Source: Kribbella monticola (GTDB taxonomy: Bacteria; Actinomycetota; Actinomycetes; Propionibacteriales; Kribbellaceae). From it: a DNA stretch of 64,000 bases. The notes below the pieces were generated by a model. The model worked only from the letters and a program-made list of their open reading frames with translations, was not told the DNA's origin and did no database searches. The position numbers and the translations under genes were made by a program. Positions 1-9,426 of this stretch are shown piece after piece (position 1 is the stretch's first letter; the number at the start of each line of letters is the position of its first letter). Location: positions 372,001 through 436,000 of the forward strand of contig NZ_QFXK01000009.1 in NCBI RefSeq assembly GCF_003261635.1, written 5' to 3'.

Positions 1-257
1 GTTCCCGGCGGCTGCTTGTAGTCGGACCAGGTCATCTGGTCGGGGTTGACCCAGTGCTGCGGGTCGATCGGCGAGGTCGAGGTTGCGAGCCGGGCGGGTG
101 AGGCCGACTGCTGCCAGGGCTGGGTCTGCGGCCAGTGGTCGTACTGCCAGGCGTTGGCCGGATCCGGCTTCGAGGGCGACGGTGCCGCGAGGGCGAGACT
201 GGGGACCGACACTGCGGCGAGTACTGCGATCAGCCGCAACGGGAGGTGGAGTTTCAC
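1..257 (-). CDS. Secreted protein, N-terminal part only
   Basis: Reading the minus strand from a GTG at 257 gives 85 residues that run off the left edge. Residues 1-25 form a signal peptide: basic start (VKLHLPLRLI), hydrophobic core, and an ALA-type cleavage site near residue 24. The mature part is rich in Trp, Gln, Pro and Ser (for example WQYDHWPQTQPWQQ), which is typical of the linker or propeptide of actinobacterial secreted enzymes. No catalytic domain is visible, so the function is unknown. The start lacks a strong ribosome binding site, and no better in-frame start is visible. Confidence 0.6.
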   Translation of the reverse strand, partial: MKLHLPLRLIAVLAAVSVPSLALAAPSPSKPDPANAWQYDHWPQTQPWQQSASPARLATSTSPIDPQHWVNPDQMTWSDYKQPPG

Positions 258-468
258 GGGGCGGAGATCCGATCTACGAGGGCGGGAGAACGGTTCCTGA
301 CAGCTTGCCCTGCGCGGCCGGGCGACGACAGTCGATCCGGCCTGTCTCAGCCGATCAGCTGCTGGCCCTGGCTGCCCCGGTGCACATCGCGGTTCGTGGT
401 TGCCGTACGGTCAAAGGAGCTAGCGATCGTCCTGCCGGCTCTCCCCGATCAGCACCTGAGGTGCCTCT

Positions 469-1017
469 ATGTCCGGCAAAGCAAAAGCTCTTATCGTGTG
501 CGAGTCCCTGGCCGGATCGACCCGGCTGGTCGCCGAGGAGATCGGCAAGGGGATCGGCAAGGACCTGATGATCGAGATCGTCGAGGTGAGCAAGGCACCG
601 GAGCAGTTGTACGGATCCGTGGCGCTGCTGATCATCGGCGGTGCGCCGCAGGCGTTCGGCAGCACCCGGCCGACCGCGGACCGCCCGGTGCCGACGCCGG
701 ACAGCGGTCTGCGCAAGTGGCTCGGCGGCCTGACCGGCTCGGCCAATCTCGCCGCCGCCGCGTTCGACACCCGCCCGATGCACAGTCGCCGCCTGCCCGG
801 TTCGGCAGCGAACGGCGCCGCCACCCTGCTGGCCAAACGCGGCTACACCCTGGTCTCCACGCCGCACAGCTTCTGGCTCAAGGACGCCACCGAAACCCTC
901 GCCATCGGCGAAGCCGCCCGAGCCCGCCGCTGGGGCGACGACCTCGCCGCCGCCCTGGAAAAACTCCGCAACCCCGGCCCCGCCCCCTACCGCCGCACCG
1001 CCGGCCACACGGGCTGA
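469..1017 (+). CDS. Flavodoxin-family protein
   Basis: This 182-residue protein opens with KALIVCESLAGSTRLVAEEI, the beta1-loop-alpha1 layout of flavodoxins, where the Ser/Thr-Gly loop holds the FMN phosphate. The LLIIGGAPQAFG segment near residue 60 fits the second flavin loop. It is therefore probably a small cytoplasmic electron-transfer or FMN-binding protein; the partner is unknown. A GAGGTG Shine-Dalgarno lies 7 nt before the ATG. It stands alone, convergent with the XRE gene downstream. Arg/Pro/Ala-rich sequence makes up the last 30 residues. Confidence 0.75.
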   Translation: MSGKAKALIVCESLAGSTRLVAEEIGKGIGKDLMIEIVEVSKAPEQLYGSVALLIIGGAPQAFGSTRPTADRPVPTPDSGLRKWLGGLTGSANLAAAAFDTRPMHSRRLPGSAANGAATLLAKRGYTLVSTPHSFWLKDATETLAIGEAARARRWGDDLAAALEKLRNPGPAPYRRTAGHTG

Positions 1018-1096
1018 CTTCACACCGTCCACCCTGTACGACGGATCACTTTCGCCTGCGGGAAGAGAAGCCTGCCTCCGGTTGCGCGTGGGTGTG

Positions 1097-2002
1097 CTAG
1101 TCCCATTCCCAGTCGATGCCGATGAGGCCTCGGGGTACGGCGGGGGCTACTACGTGGACTCGGTTGTCGGGGGTCATCATCAGTTCTCGGCGGGCGATGT
1201 CTTCGCCGCCGGAGTGGTGGCGGCGGAACTCGCTGACGCGGACCGGCAGCGCTTCGCGGTGGAACTGCACCTCGAGCACGTAGTGGGTGCCGGGCCATTC
1301 GTGGAAGCGGTAGTACTGCTGCGACTCGATCCCGCTGCGGTCCTCGACTTCGTAGCGGACGACCGCGGTGTCGCCGACCGCCAGCATCCGGTCGAGCAGC
1401 AGTTCGCCGAGTACGGCGCCGTCGTCGGGGTCGCGGGCGATCCGGCCGGTCCGGCAGCCGGTCACGCCGCGCAGCGCGATGAGCGTGACGTCGCAGCCCG
1501 GCTCGCCTTGGTGGACGACGATCTGCCGGTCGGTTTCCTTCACCGCGACCAGCGTCTGCACGACCCGCTTCGACGTCACGCTGTGATCCGCGCCGAGGAT
1601 GATCTCCTCGACCACGGTGACACCGCGCAACCGCCCGTGGGCGTCCCGCCGTACTTCGTTCAGCAGGCGGGCCAGCGTCGGCGCGTAGTCGACGACGGCG
1701 TACGGCGGATCGTCGGCGGGCGACTCGGGTCGCGCCGGCGGGATGCGGACCGCCAGCCAGCCTGCCGGGAGGTCCAGCAGTTCCTCGAGCGCGGTGACTA
1801 CGGCCAGCGAGCCCGGCCGGGGATGGCGGCTGCCGTTCTGCCAGGTACTGAGCGTGGCGACGCCGACGTGCAGCCCGCGGCAGGCGAGTTTGGCCTGGAT
1901 CCGGTTCAGGGCGAGCCCGCGGTTCGCGATCGCGGTCCGGAGGGCGTCCGCGAAGGGCGCGTCCGGGCTGACGTCCGGGACGTGGAACCGCGCTTCGGTC
2001 AT
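1097..2002 (-). CDS. XRE-type transcriptional regulator
   Basis: This 301-residue protein has a helix-turn-helix at about residues 15-70, including a recognition region with VATLSTWQNGSRHPRPGSL. It is followed by a roughly 200-residue C-terminal domain of beta-strand character that I cannot assign. The ATG at 2002 is chosen because GAGGG sits 7 nt upstream; an in-frame TTG at 2017 has no such site. It is transcribed away from the secreted protease pair starting at 2197. The shared region has inverted repeats, so it may regulate that pair and itself (inference). Confidence 0.7.
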   Translation of the reverse strand: MTEARFHVPDVSPDAPFADALRTAIANRGLALNRIQAKLACRGLHVGVATLSTWQNGSRHPRPGSLAVVTALEELLDLPAGWLAVRIPPARPESPADDPPYAVVDYAPTLARLLNEVRRDAHGRLRGVTVVEEIILGADHSVTSKRVVQTLVAVKETDRQIVVHQGEPGCDVTLIALRGVTGCRTGRIARDPDDGAVLGELLLDRMLAVGDTAVVRYEVEDRSGIESQQYYRFHEWPGTHYVLEVQFHREALPVRVSEFRRHHSGGEDIARRELMMTPDNRVHVVAPAVPRGLIGIDWEWD

Positions 2003-2060
2003 GGTGATCCCTCGCAAAGGCCTGGTCCGGCGTCAGTGTAAACGTTCACAGCTGGACCTT

Positions 2061-2076
2061 GGTGACAGCCGTCACC
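2061..2076. promoter_or_regulatory. Candidate operator, GGTGAC-N4-GTCACC, between XRE and protease genes
   Basis: A perfect 6-bp inverted repeat with a 4-nt spacer lies in the 194-bp divergent region. Around it the heptamer CGTTCAC recurs at 2043, 2080 and 2098, and TGTAAACGTTCACA (2036-2049) is itself near-palindromic. These repeats could be the binding site of the divergent XRE protein. No promoter hexamers could be fixed with confidence. Confidence 0.4.
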
Positions 2077-2196
2077 TGCCGTTCACCACGGGTCGGCCGT
2101 TCACACCGGGCGCGCGGAGCCCGCGGGCCGTCTTGTCGGCCGGTGAGCAGGTGATCACGATGAGTGCTCTCACCCCGCCCCCACAGAGGAGGACCC

Positions 2197-2778
2197 ATGA
2201 GGAGGGTCAGGATCCGCCGTACCTGGTCATTGCTGCTGGCAACGATCATCGGACTGGCAACGCTGGTGCCACTCGCCCCGGCGGCCTCGGCCGCGCCCGG
2301 CAGCTGGTATCTGAACATCACCGGCCAGGCGCAACAGAAGACGAACTGGTGCTGGGCCGCGTCCGGCAACAGCGTCGCGACGTACTACGGCTACGGCTAC
2401 TCGCAGAACCAGTTCTGCAACCTTGCCTTCGGCTACTCCATGAACGCCACCTGCCCGAACAACCAGGCCACCCTGGGCAACGACCAGCGCGCGTTCTCGT
2501 CGATCGGCATCAGTCAGGGCAACTACGTTTCCGGCACGCTGAGCTTCAGCACGCTCGTCACCGAACTGTCGAACAACCGGCCGGTGATGACGCGGATCGG
2601 CTGGACCTCCGGCGGCGGCCACATGATGGACATCATCGGCTACGACTCCTCGAACAGCACGATCGAGTACTACAACCCCTGGCCGGACGACCAGCGGTAC
2701 AACTACTCGACCTACAACTGGTACCGGTCCAACTCGCAGTTCACCTGGACCCACTCGCTCTACCGGATCGGAGCCTGA
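2197..2778 (+). CDS. Secreted papain-like (C39-type) cysteine protease
   Basis: This 193-residue protein has a signal peptide (residues 1-33, ending AASAAP). The mature domain starts with the papain-like active-site motif QQKTNWCWAAS, where Q and C are the oxyanion and nucleophile residues. The later GGGHMMDIIGYD supplies the catalytic His, and YYNPW the downstream Asn. This is the AvrRpt2/C39-like family pattern, with length close to a single catalytic domain. GAGGAGGA lies just before the ATG at 2197. The next gene starts 3 nt after its stop, so the two are almost certainly co-transcribed and probably act together outside the cell. Confidence 0.85.
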   Translation: MRRVRIRRTWSLLLATIIGLATLVPLAPAASAAPGSWYLNITGQAQQKTNWCWAASGNSVATYYGYGYSQNQFCNLAFGYSMNATCPNNQATLGNDQRAFSSIGISQGNYVSGTLSFSTLVTELSNNRPVMTRIGWTSGGGHMMDIIGYDSSNSTIEYYNPWPDDQRYNYSTYNWYRSNSQFTWTHSLYRIGA

Positions 2779-2781
2779 GCC

Positions 2782-3603
2782 ATGTCGCCCCTCAAGCATC
2801 AGGTACTGCGGGTAGCACGTCTCACCGCCACCGCGCTCGGCGTCGGCACCCTGTTCGCCTTCTCGGCGGCCGCGACGGCCGGAGCCGCGACCCCAGGTCC
2901 GGATCTCGCCGCGGCCTCCGGTGCGGCGCACTCCGCCCAGGCCGGCCAACTGCTCGACAAGGTCGCCGTCCAGATGTCCCAGCGATCCGGCCAGTCGGCG
3001 TCCGCCAAGGCGGCGACGGCGAAAGCGGCACTCGTAGTACAGCAGGACGTCGTGCCTGTGTACGCGCTGAACCCCGACTTCGTTCGGTCCCGGTCGGCCG
3101 AGGTCGGCACGCTCTGGTACGTCGCCACCAAGGCGACCAAGGGGACTGCGATCATGACCGTCTACACCGCTCCGGACCAGGCCGGCGCATGGCAGCCGGT
3201 CAACATCGCGACCGGTGACACCGAGGCGAGGATGGCCGCGGCGGCACACGGCGGCAAGCTGCTCATCGAGCCACAGCTTGACGCCTGGTACGTCGTCGCA
3301 GGCAGCCAGATCCGCGCCCTCGATGCCGATGCCACCAAGGCGATCGGGACCAAGCCGATCAGCATCACGGCGTACCGTCAGCAGGTCGCTGCCCGATACG
3401 CCGACAAGCAGGCGGGCAGCACGTACGCGAAGAACGGCACCGCGGGCGGGTACGACGTTGCCGCAGCCCCCGCAACCGCGACCGCACCCGCGATGGCGGT
3501 GCCCGCGGACGGCGACAGTTGGCTCGTCCCTGCAACCGGCGCGACGGCCGTCGTACTGGCTGCCGGTGTCGTGCTCTTCGCGCGGCGGCGCTCGCTGAGC
3601 TGA
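2782..3603 (+). CDS. Secreted Ala-rich protein with C-terminal anchor, partner of the protease
   Basis: This 273-residue protein has an N-terminal signal peptide (residues 1-35) and an Ala/Thr-rich mature region. Its C-terminus is LVPATG, then about 17 hydrophobic residues, then ARRRSLS. That order (pentapeptide, hydrophobic span, basic tail) matches a sortase sorting signal, although VPATG departs from LPXTG/LAXTG. It could equally be a plain C-terminal membrane anchor. The middle has no family I recognise. It follows the cysteine protease by 3 nt and may be its substrate, inhibitor or surface anchor (inference). Confidence 0.65.
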   Translation: MSPLKHQVLRVARLTATALGVGTLFAFSAAATAGAATPGPDLAAASGAAHSAQAGQLLDKVAVQMSQRSGQSASAKAATAKAALVVQQDVVPVYALNPDFVRSRSAEVGTLWYVATKATKGTAIMTVYTAPDQAGAWQPVNIATGDTEARMAAAAHGGKLLIEPQLDAWYVVAGSQIRALDADATKAIGTKPISITAYRQQVAARYADKQAGSTYAKNGTAGGYDVAAAPATATAPAMAVPADGDSWLVPATGATAVVLAAGVVLFARRRSLS

Positions 3604-3614
3604 TCACCGAACGC

Positions 3615-3653
3615 AAAGGCTGCGGGTCCCATCGTCTGGGGCTCGCAGCTTTT
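3615..3653 (+). terminator. Stem-loop terminator after the protease operon
   Basis: A 16-bp stem (arms 3615-3630 and 3638-3653, with a few G-U pairs) with a 7-nt loop begins 12 nt after the stop codon. The 3' arm ends in TTTT, as in an intrinsic terminator. Confidence 0.7.
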
Positions 3654-3795
3654 CGTCGCCCCACATGCTGTCGTCCCACAAGCTGGATAGAGAATGCTGC
3701 AAGGCGGTCTGCCTACCGTCGCGGGGTATGAAGCCCACGCGTACTGACCCCTCCTGCACCCACTGTTCCCGGTGGACCACAAGGTCGGCCGGCTG

Positions 3796-4362
3796 ATGGC
3801 AAGGCGACTGCAGTGGCAGCCGCTGAAACACCGGCCCGATCTCGCCGCGGTCGCCGTCCGTTCGGTACTCGACGACCTGGACGCCCTGGTCGCGCCGATC
3901 GACCCGGATCTCGCGGACACGGCCGCGTTCTGCGCCGAGTACGGCGTACCGCTCGACGCCTCCGCGAACTGCCTGATCGTCGAGGGCCGCCGGTCGGCCG
4001 TCACGCGAGTGGCCGCCGTGGTCGTCCTGGCGACCGCCCGCGCGGACGTCCGTGGCGTCGTCCGGCGACATCTCGACGTTCGCAAACTCTCCTTCACCGC
4101 CCACGACGACGCGCTCGGCCGGACGGGGATGGAGTACGGCGGGATCACCCCGCTCGGATTGCCGGCCGACTGGCCGGTCCTCGTGGACGAGGCCGTCACC
4201 ACGGCGGGCTCGGTGATCCTCGGCAGCGGGATCCGGGGCTCCAAGCTGCTGGTCGAAGGCTCGGCCCTGCGCCGCCTGCCGGCCGCCCAGATTCTCAGCC
4301 TCGCCCTGCCCACGACCGACGCCGACATCGAGGTCGCGCGTCCTGCCCTGTCCGGTTTCTAG
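3796..4362 (+). CDS. YbaK/EbsC-type aminoacyl-tRNA deacylase-like protein
   Basis: This 188-residue protein fits the YbaK/ProX editing-domain family. Hallmarks are the N-terminal hydrophobic-rich half, RKLSFTAHDDAL, then the GGITPLGLP loop and the DWPVLVD strand, followed by GSGIRGSKLLVEG, the glycine loop that forms the substrate pocket. Members hydrolyse mischarged Cys- or Ala-tRNA(Pro) in the cytoplasm; the substrate here cannot be read from sequence. The ATG at 3796 (MARRLQWQPL) matches the usual family start; a GTG at 3772 is an alternative. Neither has a strong ribosome binding site. Confidence 0.8.
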   Translation: MARRLQWQPLKHRPDLAAVAVRSVLDDLDALVAPIDPDLADTAAFCAEYGVPLDASANCLIVEGRRSAVTRVAAVVVLATARADVRGVVRRHLDVRKLSFTAHDDALGRTGMEYGGITPLGLPADWPVLVDEAVTTAGSVILGSGIRGSKLLVEGSALRRLPAAQILSLALPTTDADIEVARPALSGF

Positions 4363-4374
4363 ACCTCCTCGTTC

Positions 4375-4415
4375 CACCGCCATGCCTCGGCCTCATCACC
4401 TGGGGCATGGCGGTG
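4375..4415 (+). terminator. Perfect 12-bp inverted repeat after the YbaK-type gene
   Basis: The arms CACCGCCATGCC (4375-4386) and GGCATGGCGGTG (4404-4415) are perfect complements with a 17-nt loop, starting 12 nt after the stop codon. There is no clear T-run, so it may be a terminator or an mRNA-stabilising hairpin ahead of the methyltransferase gene. Confidence 0.5.
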
Positions 4416-4446
4416 CCGTCGATTGACGCTGGGTACCGACCTGGCG

Positions 4447-5202
4447 ATGAACAGCGAAAAGATGGAAGCCGAGTTCGATGTGGTCGCCGAGTGGACCCGG
4501 GCAGCGGTCGAGGACCTCGGCGACGAGCACGCGATTCCTGCGGGCTGCCGGGGCAGTGCCAGCCCCTCGGCGCTCGCCTGGCTGGCCGAGGCGCTCGAGT
4601 TCGGTCCTTCGACCACACTGCTCGACCTGGGTGCCGGGATCGGCGGTCCGGCGGCCTGGGCGGCTCGGCGGTACGGCGTACGGCCTGTTCTGGTCGATCC
4701 GATGGAGGGTGCCTGCCGGGCCGCCGCCGGATTGTTCGGACTGCCGGCGATCCGGGCGGACGGGTTGGTCGTTCCGTTGCGGACGGCATCGATCGGTACG
4801 GCGTGGTGCCTCGGGGTGCTGTGTACTGTGCAGGACAAGGCTGCTCTGCTGGCGGAGCTGCATCGGGTGCTCACGCCGGGCGCCCACCTCGGGCTCCTCG
4901 TCCTGGTCGCGCAGACACCGGACCTCGAACCGGTGCCGGAGGGGAACTCGTTCCCATCGCAGGAGGAGCTGGTCGCCGTGCTGGACAAGAGTGGCTTCGC
5001 GGTCGAGGAGCAGGTCGACGATCCGGGGGACACCCCCGCCTCCTGGACCAAACGGTCAGGGCGGGTCGACGACCTGATCCGCGAGCGGCACGAGGGAGAA
5101 GAGGCGTACTCCCAGGAAGCCGAGCAACAGCACCGGCTCGGTCAGCTGCTGTCCACCGGTCAGGTCAGTTCCCAGTTGCTGCACGCCGTCCGGTTGGACT
5201 GA
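4447..5202 (+). CDS. Class I SAM-dependent methyltransferase
   Basis: This 251-residue protein carries SAM-binding motif [21 protein letters not shown], at about residues 58-77, then the acidic post-I position VLVDP. A motif IV-like region ([13 protein letters not shown]) and the [17 protein letters not shown] strand complete the Rossmann core. The substrate is unknown. The ATG at 4447 is preferred over a TTG at 4423. It lies 76 nt before xfp on the same strand, but nothing links the two functionally. Confidence 0.75.
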   Translation: MNSEKMEAEFDVVAEWTRAAVEDLGDEHAIPAGCRGSASPSALAWLAEALEFGPSTTLLDLGAGIGGPAAWAARRYGVRPVLVDPMEGACRAAAGLFGLPAIRADGLVVPLRTASIGTAWCLGVLCTVQDKAALLAELHRVLTPGAHLGLLVLVAQTPDLEPVPEGNSFPSQEELVAVLDKSGFAVEEQVDDPGDTPASWTKRSGRVDDLIRERHEGEEAYSQEAEQQHRLGQLLSTGQVSSQLLHAVRLD

Positions 5203-5278
5203 TCGGCGATGGGTACCAGACACCGGGCGCGTGATCGCCTGGCCTGACGCGTGCCGACCGATCTTCGATGGGAGAACC

Positions 5279-7657
5279 GTGGAGCACGCTGAGGGACGGC
5301 CGCTGACCGACGACGAACTGCAGGGATTGGACGCCTACTGGCGGGCCGCGAATTACTTGTCCGTGGGCCAGATCTACCTGCTCGCGAACCCGCTGCTGAC
5401 AGAGCCGCTGCGACCCGAACACATCAAGCCGCGGCTGCTCGGCCACTGGGGCACCACGCCAGGCCTGAATCTGGTCTACACCCACCTCAACCGGGTGATC
5501 CGCCAACGTGAGCGGGAGCTCATGTACGTGATCGGCCCGGGGCACGGCGGCCCCGCGATCGTGGCGAACAGCTGGCTCGAGGGCAGCTGGACCGCGACGT
5601 ACCCGGAAGTCACGCAGGACGAGTCCGGTATGACCAGGCTGTTCAAGCAGTTCTCGTTCCCAGGCGGTATCCCCAGCCATGTCGCGCCGGAGGTACCCGG
5701 GTCGATCAACGAGGGCGGCGAACTCGGCTACTCGCTCAGTCACGCCTACGGCGCCGCCTTCGACAACCCGCGCCTGGTCGTCGCTTGCGTCGTCGGCGAC
5801 GGCGAGGCGGAGACCGGGCCGCTGGCCACCTCCTGGCACTCGAACAAGTTCCTCGATCCGCGCCGCGACGGCGCAGTGCTGCCGATCCTGCACCTGAACG
5901 GCTACAAGATCGCGAACCCGACCGTGCTCGCCCGGATCGGCGACGAAGAGCTCACCGCGCTCCTGCGCGGCTACGGCCACGAGCCGTACCTCGTCGAGGG
6001 ATCCGAACCGGCCGAAGTACACCAGGCCCTGGCCGCGGCGATGGATCGCTGCCTGGACCGCATCGACGAGATCCAGCTGGAAGCCCGTACTGCGGACGCT
6101 GCTCCGGCGCGCTCGGCGTGGCCGATGGTCGTGCTCCGTACGCCGAAGGGCTGGACCGGTCCGCACACGGTCGACGGCGAACCGGTCGAAGACACCTGGC
6201 GATCGCACCAGGTCCCGCTGTCCGGCGTACGGACGAACGAGGAGCATCTGCGGCAACTGGAGGACTGGCTGCGCAGCTATCGGCCAGAGGAGTTGTTCGA
6301 CAGTAGCGGCCGGCCGATGCCGGGACTCGCCGAGTTGGCTCCGCCGGCCAGTTTGCGGATGGGGTCGAGCCCGCACGCGAACGGCGGCGTGATCACCCGC
6401 GATCTCGAGCTGCCCGCGGCCGCGGAGTACGCCGTACCGGTGAAGTCTCCGGGTGCCGAGGACGGCGAGCCGACCAAGGTGCTCGGTGGGTTCCTGCGTG
6501 ACGTGTTCACGCTGAACGCCGACCAGCGGAACTTCCGGATGGTCGGTCCGGACGAGACCGAGTCGAACCGGCTCTCGTCGGTCTACGAGGTGACCGCGAA
6601 GGCCTGGAACGCGGACCGGCGCGACACCGACGAGCATCTGGCCGTCGACGGCCGGGTCATGGAGATGCTCAGCGAGCACACCTGTCAGGGCTGGTTGGAG
6701 GGGTACCTGCTCACCGGGCGGCACGGGTTGTTCTCGTCGTACGAGGCGTTCGTTCACATCGTGGACTCGATGGTGAACCAGCACGCCAAGTGGCTGAAGA
6801 CCGTGAACCGGCTGGACTGGCGGCGGCCGATCCCGTCGCTGAACTACCTGCTCACCTCGCACGTCTGGCGGCAGGACCACAACGGCTTCTCGCACCAGGA
6901 TCCCGGCTTCATCGATCACGTGGTGAACAAGAAGGCGGAGGTCGTCCGCGTCTACCTGCCGCCGGACACCAACACCCTGTTGTCGACGATGGATCACTGC
7001 CTGCGGACCCGCAACTACATCAATGTCGTTGTCGCAGGCAAGCAGCCGCAGCCGAACTGGCTCGACTGGGAGGCCGCGCAACTGCACTGCGCGCGGGGGA
7101 TCGGGGTCTGGGACTTCGCCAGCAACGACGCCGGCGATCCGGACGTGGTGATGGCGTGTGCGGGTGACGTGCCGACGATGGAGACGCTGGCCGCGGTCGA
7201 CCTGTTGCGCGAACACCTGCCGGAGTTGAAGATCCGGGTGGTGAACGTGGTCGACCTGATGCGGCTGCAGGACGCCACCGAACATCCGCACGGGCTGACC
7301 GATCCGGACTTCGACGCGTTGTTCACGCCCGACAAGCCGGTGATCTTCGCGTACCACGGCTACCCGTGGCTGATCCACCGGTTGACCTACCGGCGGGCGA
7401 ACCACGAGAACCTGCACGTTCGCGGGTACATCGAGGAGGGCACCACGACGACGCCGTTCGACATGGTGGTGCTGAACAACCTGGACCGGTACCACCTCGC
7501 GATGGATGTCATCGACCGGGTGCCGTCGCTGCGCAGCCGGGCCGTCTCGGTTCGCCAGCACTTCGCCGACCAGCGCGCGCGTCACCGCGCTCATGTGACC
7601 TCGGTCGGTGAGGATCTCCCTGAGGTCCGGGACTGGCGCTGGAGCCGGCAGGGATGA
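5279..7657 (+). CDS. xfp: Xylulose-5-phosphate/fructose-6-phosphate phosphoketolase
   Basis: This 792-residue protein is full length for the family. It cleaves xylulose 5-phosphate (and often fructose 6-phosphate) with phosphate to acetyl phosphate and an aldose phosphate, using thiamine diphosphate. Visible hallmarks: [20 protein letters not shown] at the N-terminus, [28 protein letters not shown], the ThDP motif [19 protein letters not shown], and SHQDPGF with NTLLS in the second half. The GTG at 5279 has GGGAGA upstream and gives the usual family start. Its stop overlaps the ackA start by 4 nt, making a two-gene phosphoketolase bypass. Confidence 0.96.
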   Translation: MEHAEGRPLTDDELQGLDAYWRAANYLSVGQIYLLANPLLTEPLRPEHIKPRLLGHWGTTPGLNLVYTHLNRVIRQRERELMYVIGPGHGGPAIVANSWLEGSWTATYPEVTQDESGMTRLFKQFSFPGGIPSHVAPEVPGSINEGGELGYSLSHAYGAAFDNPRLVVACVVGDGEAETGPLATSWHSNKFLDPRRDGAVLPILHLNGYKIANPTVLARIGDEELTALLRGYGHEPYLVEGSEPAEVHQALAAAMDRCLDRIDEIQLEARTADAAPARSAWPMVVLRTPKGWTGPHTVDGEPVEDTWRSHQVPLSGVRTNEEHLRQLEDWLRSYRPEELFDSSGRPMPGLAELAPPASLRMGSSPHANGGVITRDLELPAAAEYAVPVKSPGAEDGEPTKVLGGFLRDVFTLNADQRNFRMVGPDETESNRLSSVYEVTAKAWNADRRDTDEHLAVDGRVMEMLSEHTCQGWLEGYLLTGRHGLFSSYEAFVHIVDSMVNQHAKWLKTVNRLDWRRPIPSLNYLLTSHVWRQDHNGFSHQDPGFIDHVVNKKAEVVRVYLPPDTNTLLSTMDHCLRTRNYINVVVAGKQPQPNWLDWEAAQLHCARGIGVWDFASNDAGDPDVVMACAGDVPTMETLAAVDLLREHLPELKIRVVNVVDLMRLQDATEHPHGLTDPDFDALFTPDKPVIFAYHGYPWLIHRLTYRRANHENLHVRGYIEEGTTTTPFDMVVLNNLDRYHLAMDVIDRVPSLRSRAVSVRQHFADQRARHRAHVTSVGEDLPEVRDWRWSRQG

Positions 7658-8721
7658 ACCTGCTGATCGTCAACGCCGGGTCGTCGAGCCTGAAGTTGCG
7701 GGTCCTCGACGACGAGGACCAGGTGATCGACGAGAAGGACGTCTCCGACTGGGACGGATCGCCGGGACCGATCGACGCGATGGCCGGCGATGCGGTGGTG
7801 CACCGGGTCGTGCACGGTGGGGACCGGTTCGACGGCGCCGCCGTGGTCGACGACGAGGTCGAGGCCGCCATCGAGGACCTGGTCTCACTCGCCCCCTTGC
7901 ATCAGCCGAAGGCGCTGGAACTCATCCGGGCCAGCCGGTCGGGTGGCCGGCCGGTGGTGGCCTGCTTCGATACGTCGTACCACCGGACGATTCCGGACGC
8001 CGCGGCGACGTATGCGTTACCAGCGGGATGGCGGGAGCGGTTCGGGCTGCGGAAGTTCGGGTTCCACGGGTTGTCGCATGCGTACGTCGCTCGTCGGGCG
8101 CCCGAACTGCTCGATCGCGAAGTGCCGCGGCTGATCAGTTGTCATCTGGGCTCGGGGGCGTCGTTGTGTGCGATCGAGGACGGGCGGTCGGTGGACACGA
8201 CGATGGGGTTCACCCCGCTGGACGGGCTGGTGATGGGGACCCGGCCGGGGTCGGTGGATCCGGGGCTGTTGCTGTGGTTGCAGACGTCCGGCGGCCTCGC
8301 GGCCGAGGAGATCGCCGATGCGTTGGAGCACAGTTCCGGCCTGCTGGCGTTGAGTTCGCGATCCGGTGACCTGCGCGAGGTACTGGCTGGCGTCGAGCAC
8401 GGCGACGAGACCTGCCGGCTGGCGTACGACGTATACGTGCACCGGCTCGTCGGTGAGATCGCCCGGATGGCGGCGGCTCTCGGCGGCGTCGATGCACTCG
8501 TCTTCACCGGTGGGGTTGGTGAGCACTCGGCGCCGCTGCGGGCCGCGGTCGCCCGGCGACTCGACTGGCTGGGCATCGTACTCGATGCCGAGAGCAACGA
8601 ATCGTCGGCGCCGGTGATCAGTGCTCCCGGCGCCCCGATCGCGCTCTGCGTCATCGAGTCGCGCGAGGACCTCACAATGGCCGCGCAGGCCCGCGAGGTG
8701 CTCGGGTCAGACGCTTCGTAG
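7654..8721 (+). CDS. ackA: Acetate kinase
   Basis: This 355-residue protein converts acetyl phosphate and ADP to acetate and ATP, so it directly uses the phosphoketolase product. Motifs: NAGSSSLK at the N-terminus, [10 protein letters not shown], the FHGLSHAYV signature, [20 protein letters not shown] and [24 protein letters not shown] lies near the C-terminus. It is about 40 residues shorter than common bacterial AckA (near 400). The start ATGA overlaps the xfp stop, implying translational coupling. Its 3' end overlaps the 3' end of the opposing lexA-like gene by 15 bp. Confidence 0.95.
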   Translation: MNLLIVNAGSSSLKLRVLDDEDQVIDEKDVSDWDGSPGPIDAMAGDAVVHRVVHGGDRFDGAAVVDDEVEAAIEDLVSLAPLHQPKALELIRASRSGGRPVVACFDTSYHRTIPDAAATYALPAGWRERFGLRKFGFHGLSHAYVARRAPELLDREVPRLISCHLGSGASLCAIEDGRSVDTTMGFTPLDGLVMGTRPGSVDPGLLLWLQTSGGLAAEEIADALEHSSGLLALSSRSGDLREVLAGVEHGDETCRLAYDVYVHRLVGEIARMAAALGGVDALVFTGGVGEHSAPLRAAVARRLDWLGIVLDAESNESSAPVISAPGAPIALCVIESREDLTMAAQAREVLGSDAS

Positions 8722-9366
8722 GACGGACACGACGACGCCGAGGATGGTGGCGTTGTCGCCGTCGATGACCTCGTACGCCGGGTTGCGCGGCTCCAGGTAG
8801 ACGTGACCGTTGCGCCGGCGGTAGACCTTCACGGTCGCCTCGTCGTCGATCATCGCCGCCACGATCTGGCCGGAGTGGGCCTCGGACTGCTGCCGGACCA
8901 CGACCGTGTCGCCGTCGCAGATCGCCGCGTCGATCATCGACTCGCCGCGGACCCGCAGGGCGAAGATGGTGCCGCGGCCGGTTAGTTCGCGCGGCAGCGT
9001 GATGAAGTCGTCGACGTGCTCGACCGCGGAGATCGGCGTACCGGCGGCGATGTCACCGACGACGGGCACCGCGATCGACTGGTCGTTGCTCGCTTGCGCC
9101 GGACCCTCCTTGAGGAACGCCCGGACGTCGATCGGGCGCGACACCGACTCGCTGCGCCGCAGGAACCCCTTCTCCTCCAGCGCTGTCAGGTGCTTCGAGA
9201 CCGAAGAGGTCGACCGCAGCCCGACGGCGGCGCCGATCTGCCGGGTGCTCGGCGAGTACCCGTTCTTGACCACGCAGTCCCGGATCGCCACCAGAATCCG
9301 CTGCTGCCGCTCCGGCAGCGTCGAGGTGTCCAACTGACCGAACGGCTCAAGATCGTCGTAGCTCAC
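8707..9366 (-). CDS. lexA: LexA-family SOS-type repressor
   Basis: About 219 residues with the full LexA layout. A winged helix at residues 15-75 contains YSPSTRQIGAAVGL and STSSVSKHL. The cleavage site lies in VVGDIAAGTPI (Ala-Gly bond), the catalytic Ser in RVRGESMIDAAICDGD and the catalytic Lys in EATVKVYRR. It therefore should self-cleave when stimulated by RecA. The start is uncertain: GTG at 9366 keeps a normal-length head, GTG at 9405 is also in frame. I see no SOS-box palindrome upstream, so this may be a second LexA paralogue rather than the master SOS regulator (inference). Confidence 0.88.
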   Translation of the reverse strand: MSYDDLEPFGQLDTSTLPERQQRILVAIRDCVVKNGYSPSTRQIGAAVGLRSTSSVSKHLTALEEKGFLRRSESVSRPIDVRAFLKEGPAQASNDQSIAVPVVGDIAAGTPISAVEHVDDFITLPRELTGRGTIFALRVRGESMIDAAICDGDTVVVRQQSEAHSGQIVAAMIDDEATVKVYRRRNGHVYLEPRNPAYEVIDGDNATILGVVVSVLRSV

Positions 9367-9426
9367 CCGCGGAATCCTAGAGGCAGGAACACCTCCGCCC
9401 GGCACCGCCTCGCGGGATCCGAGTGT

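Noticed and set aside
4423-4446. TTGACG upstream of the methyltransferase as a -35 box
   Set aside because: It is only 18 nt before the chosen ATG, leaving no room for a -10 and leader.
5165-7594. An 809-codon open frame on the minus strand through xfp
   Set aside because: It mirrors the codon-position bias of the real gene in high-GC DNA; its protein is His/Arg/Val-rich with no family resemblance.
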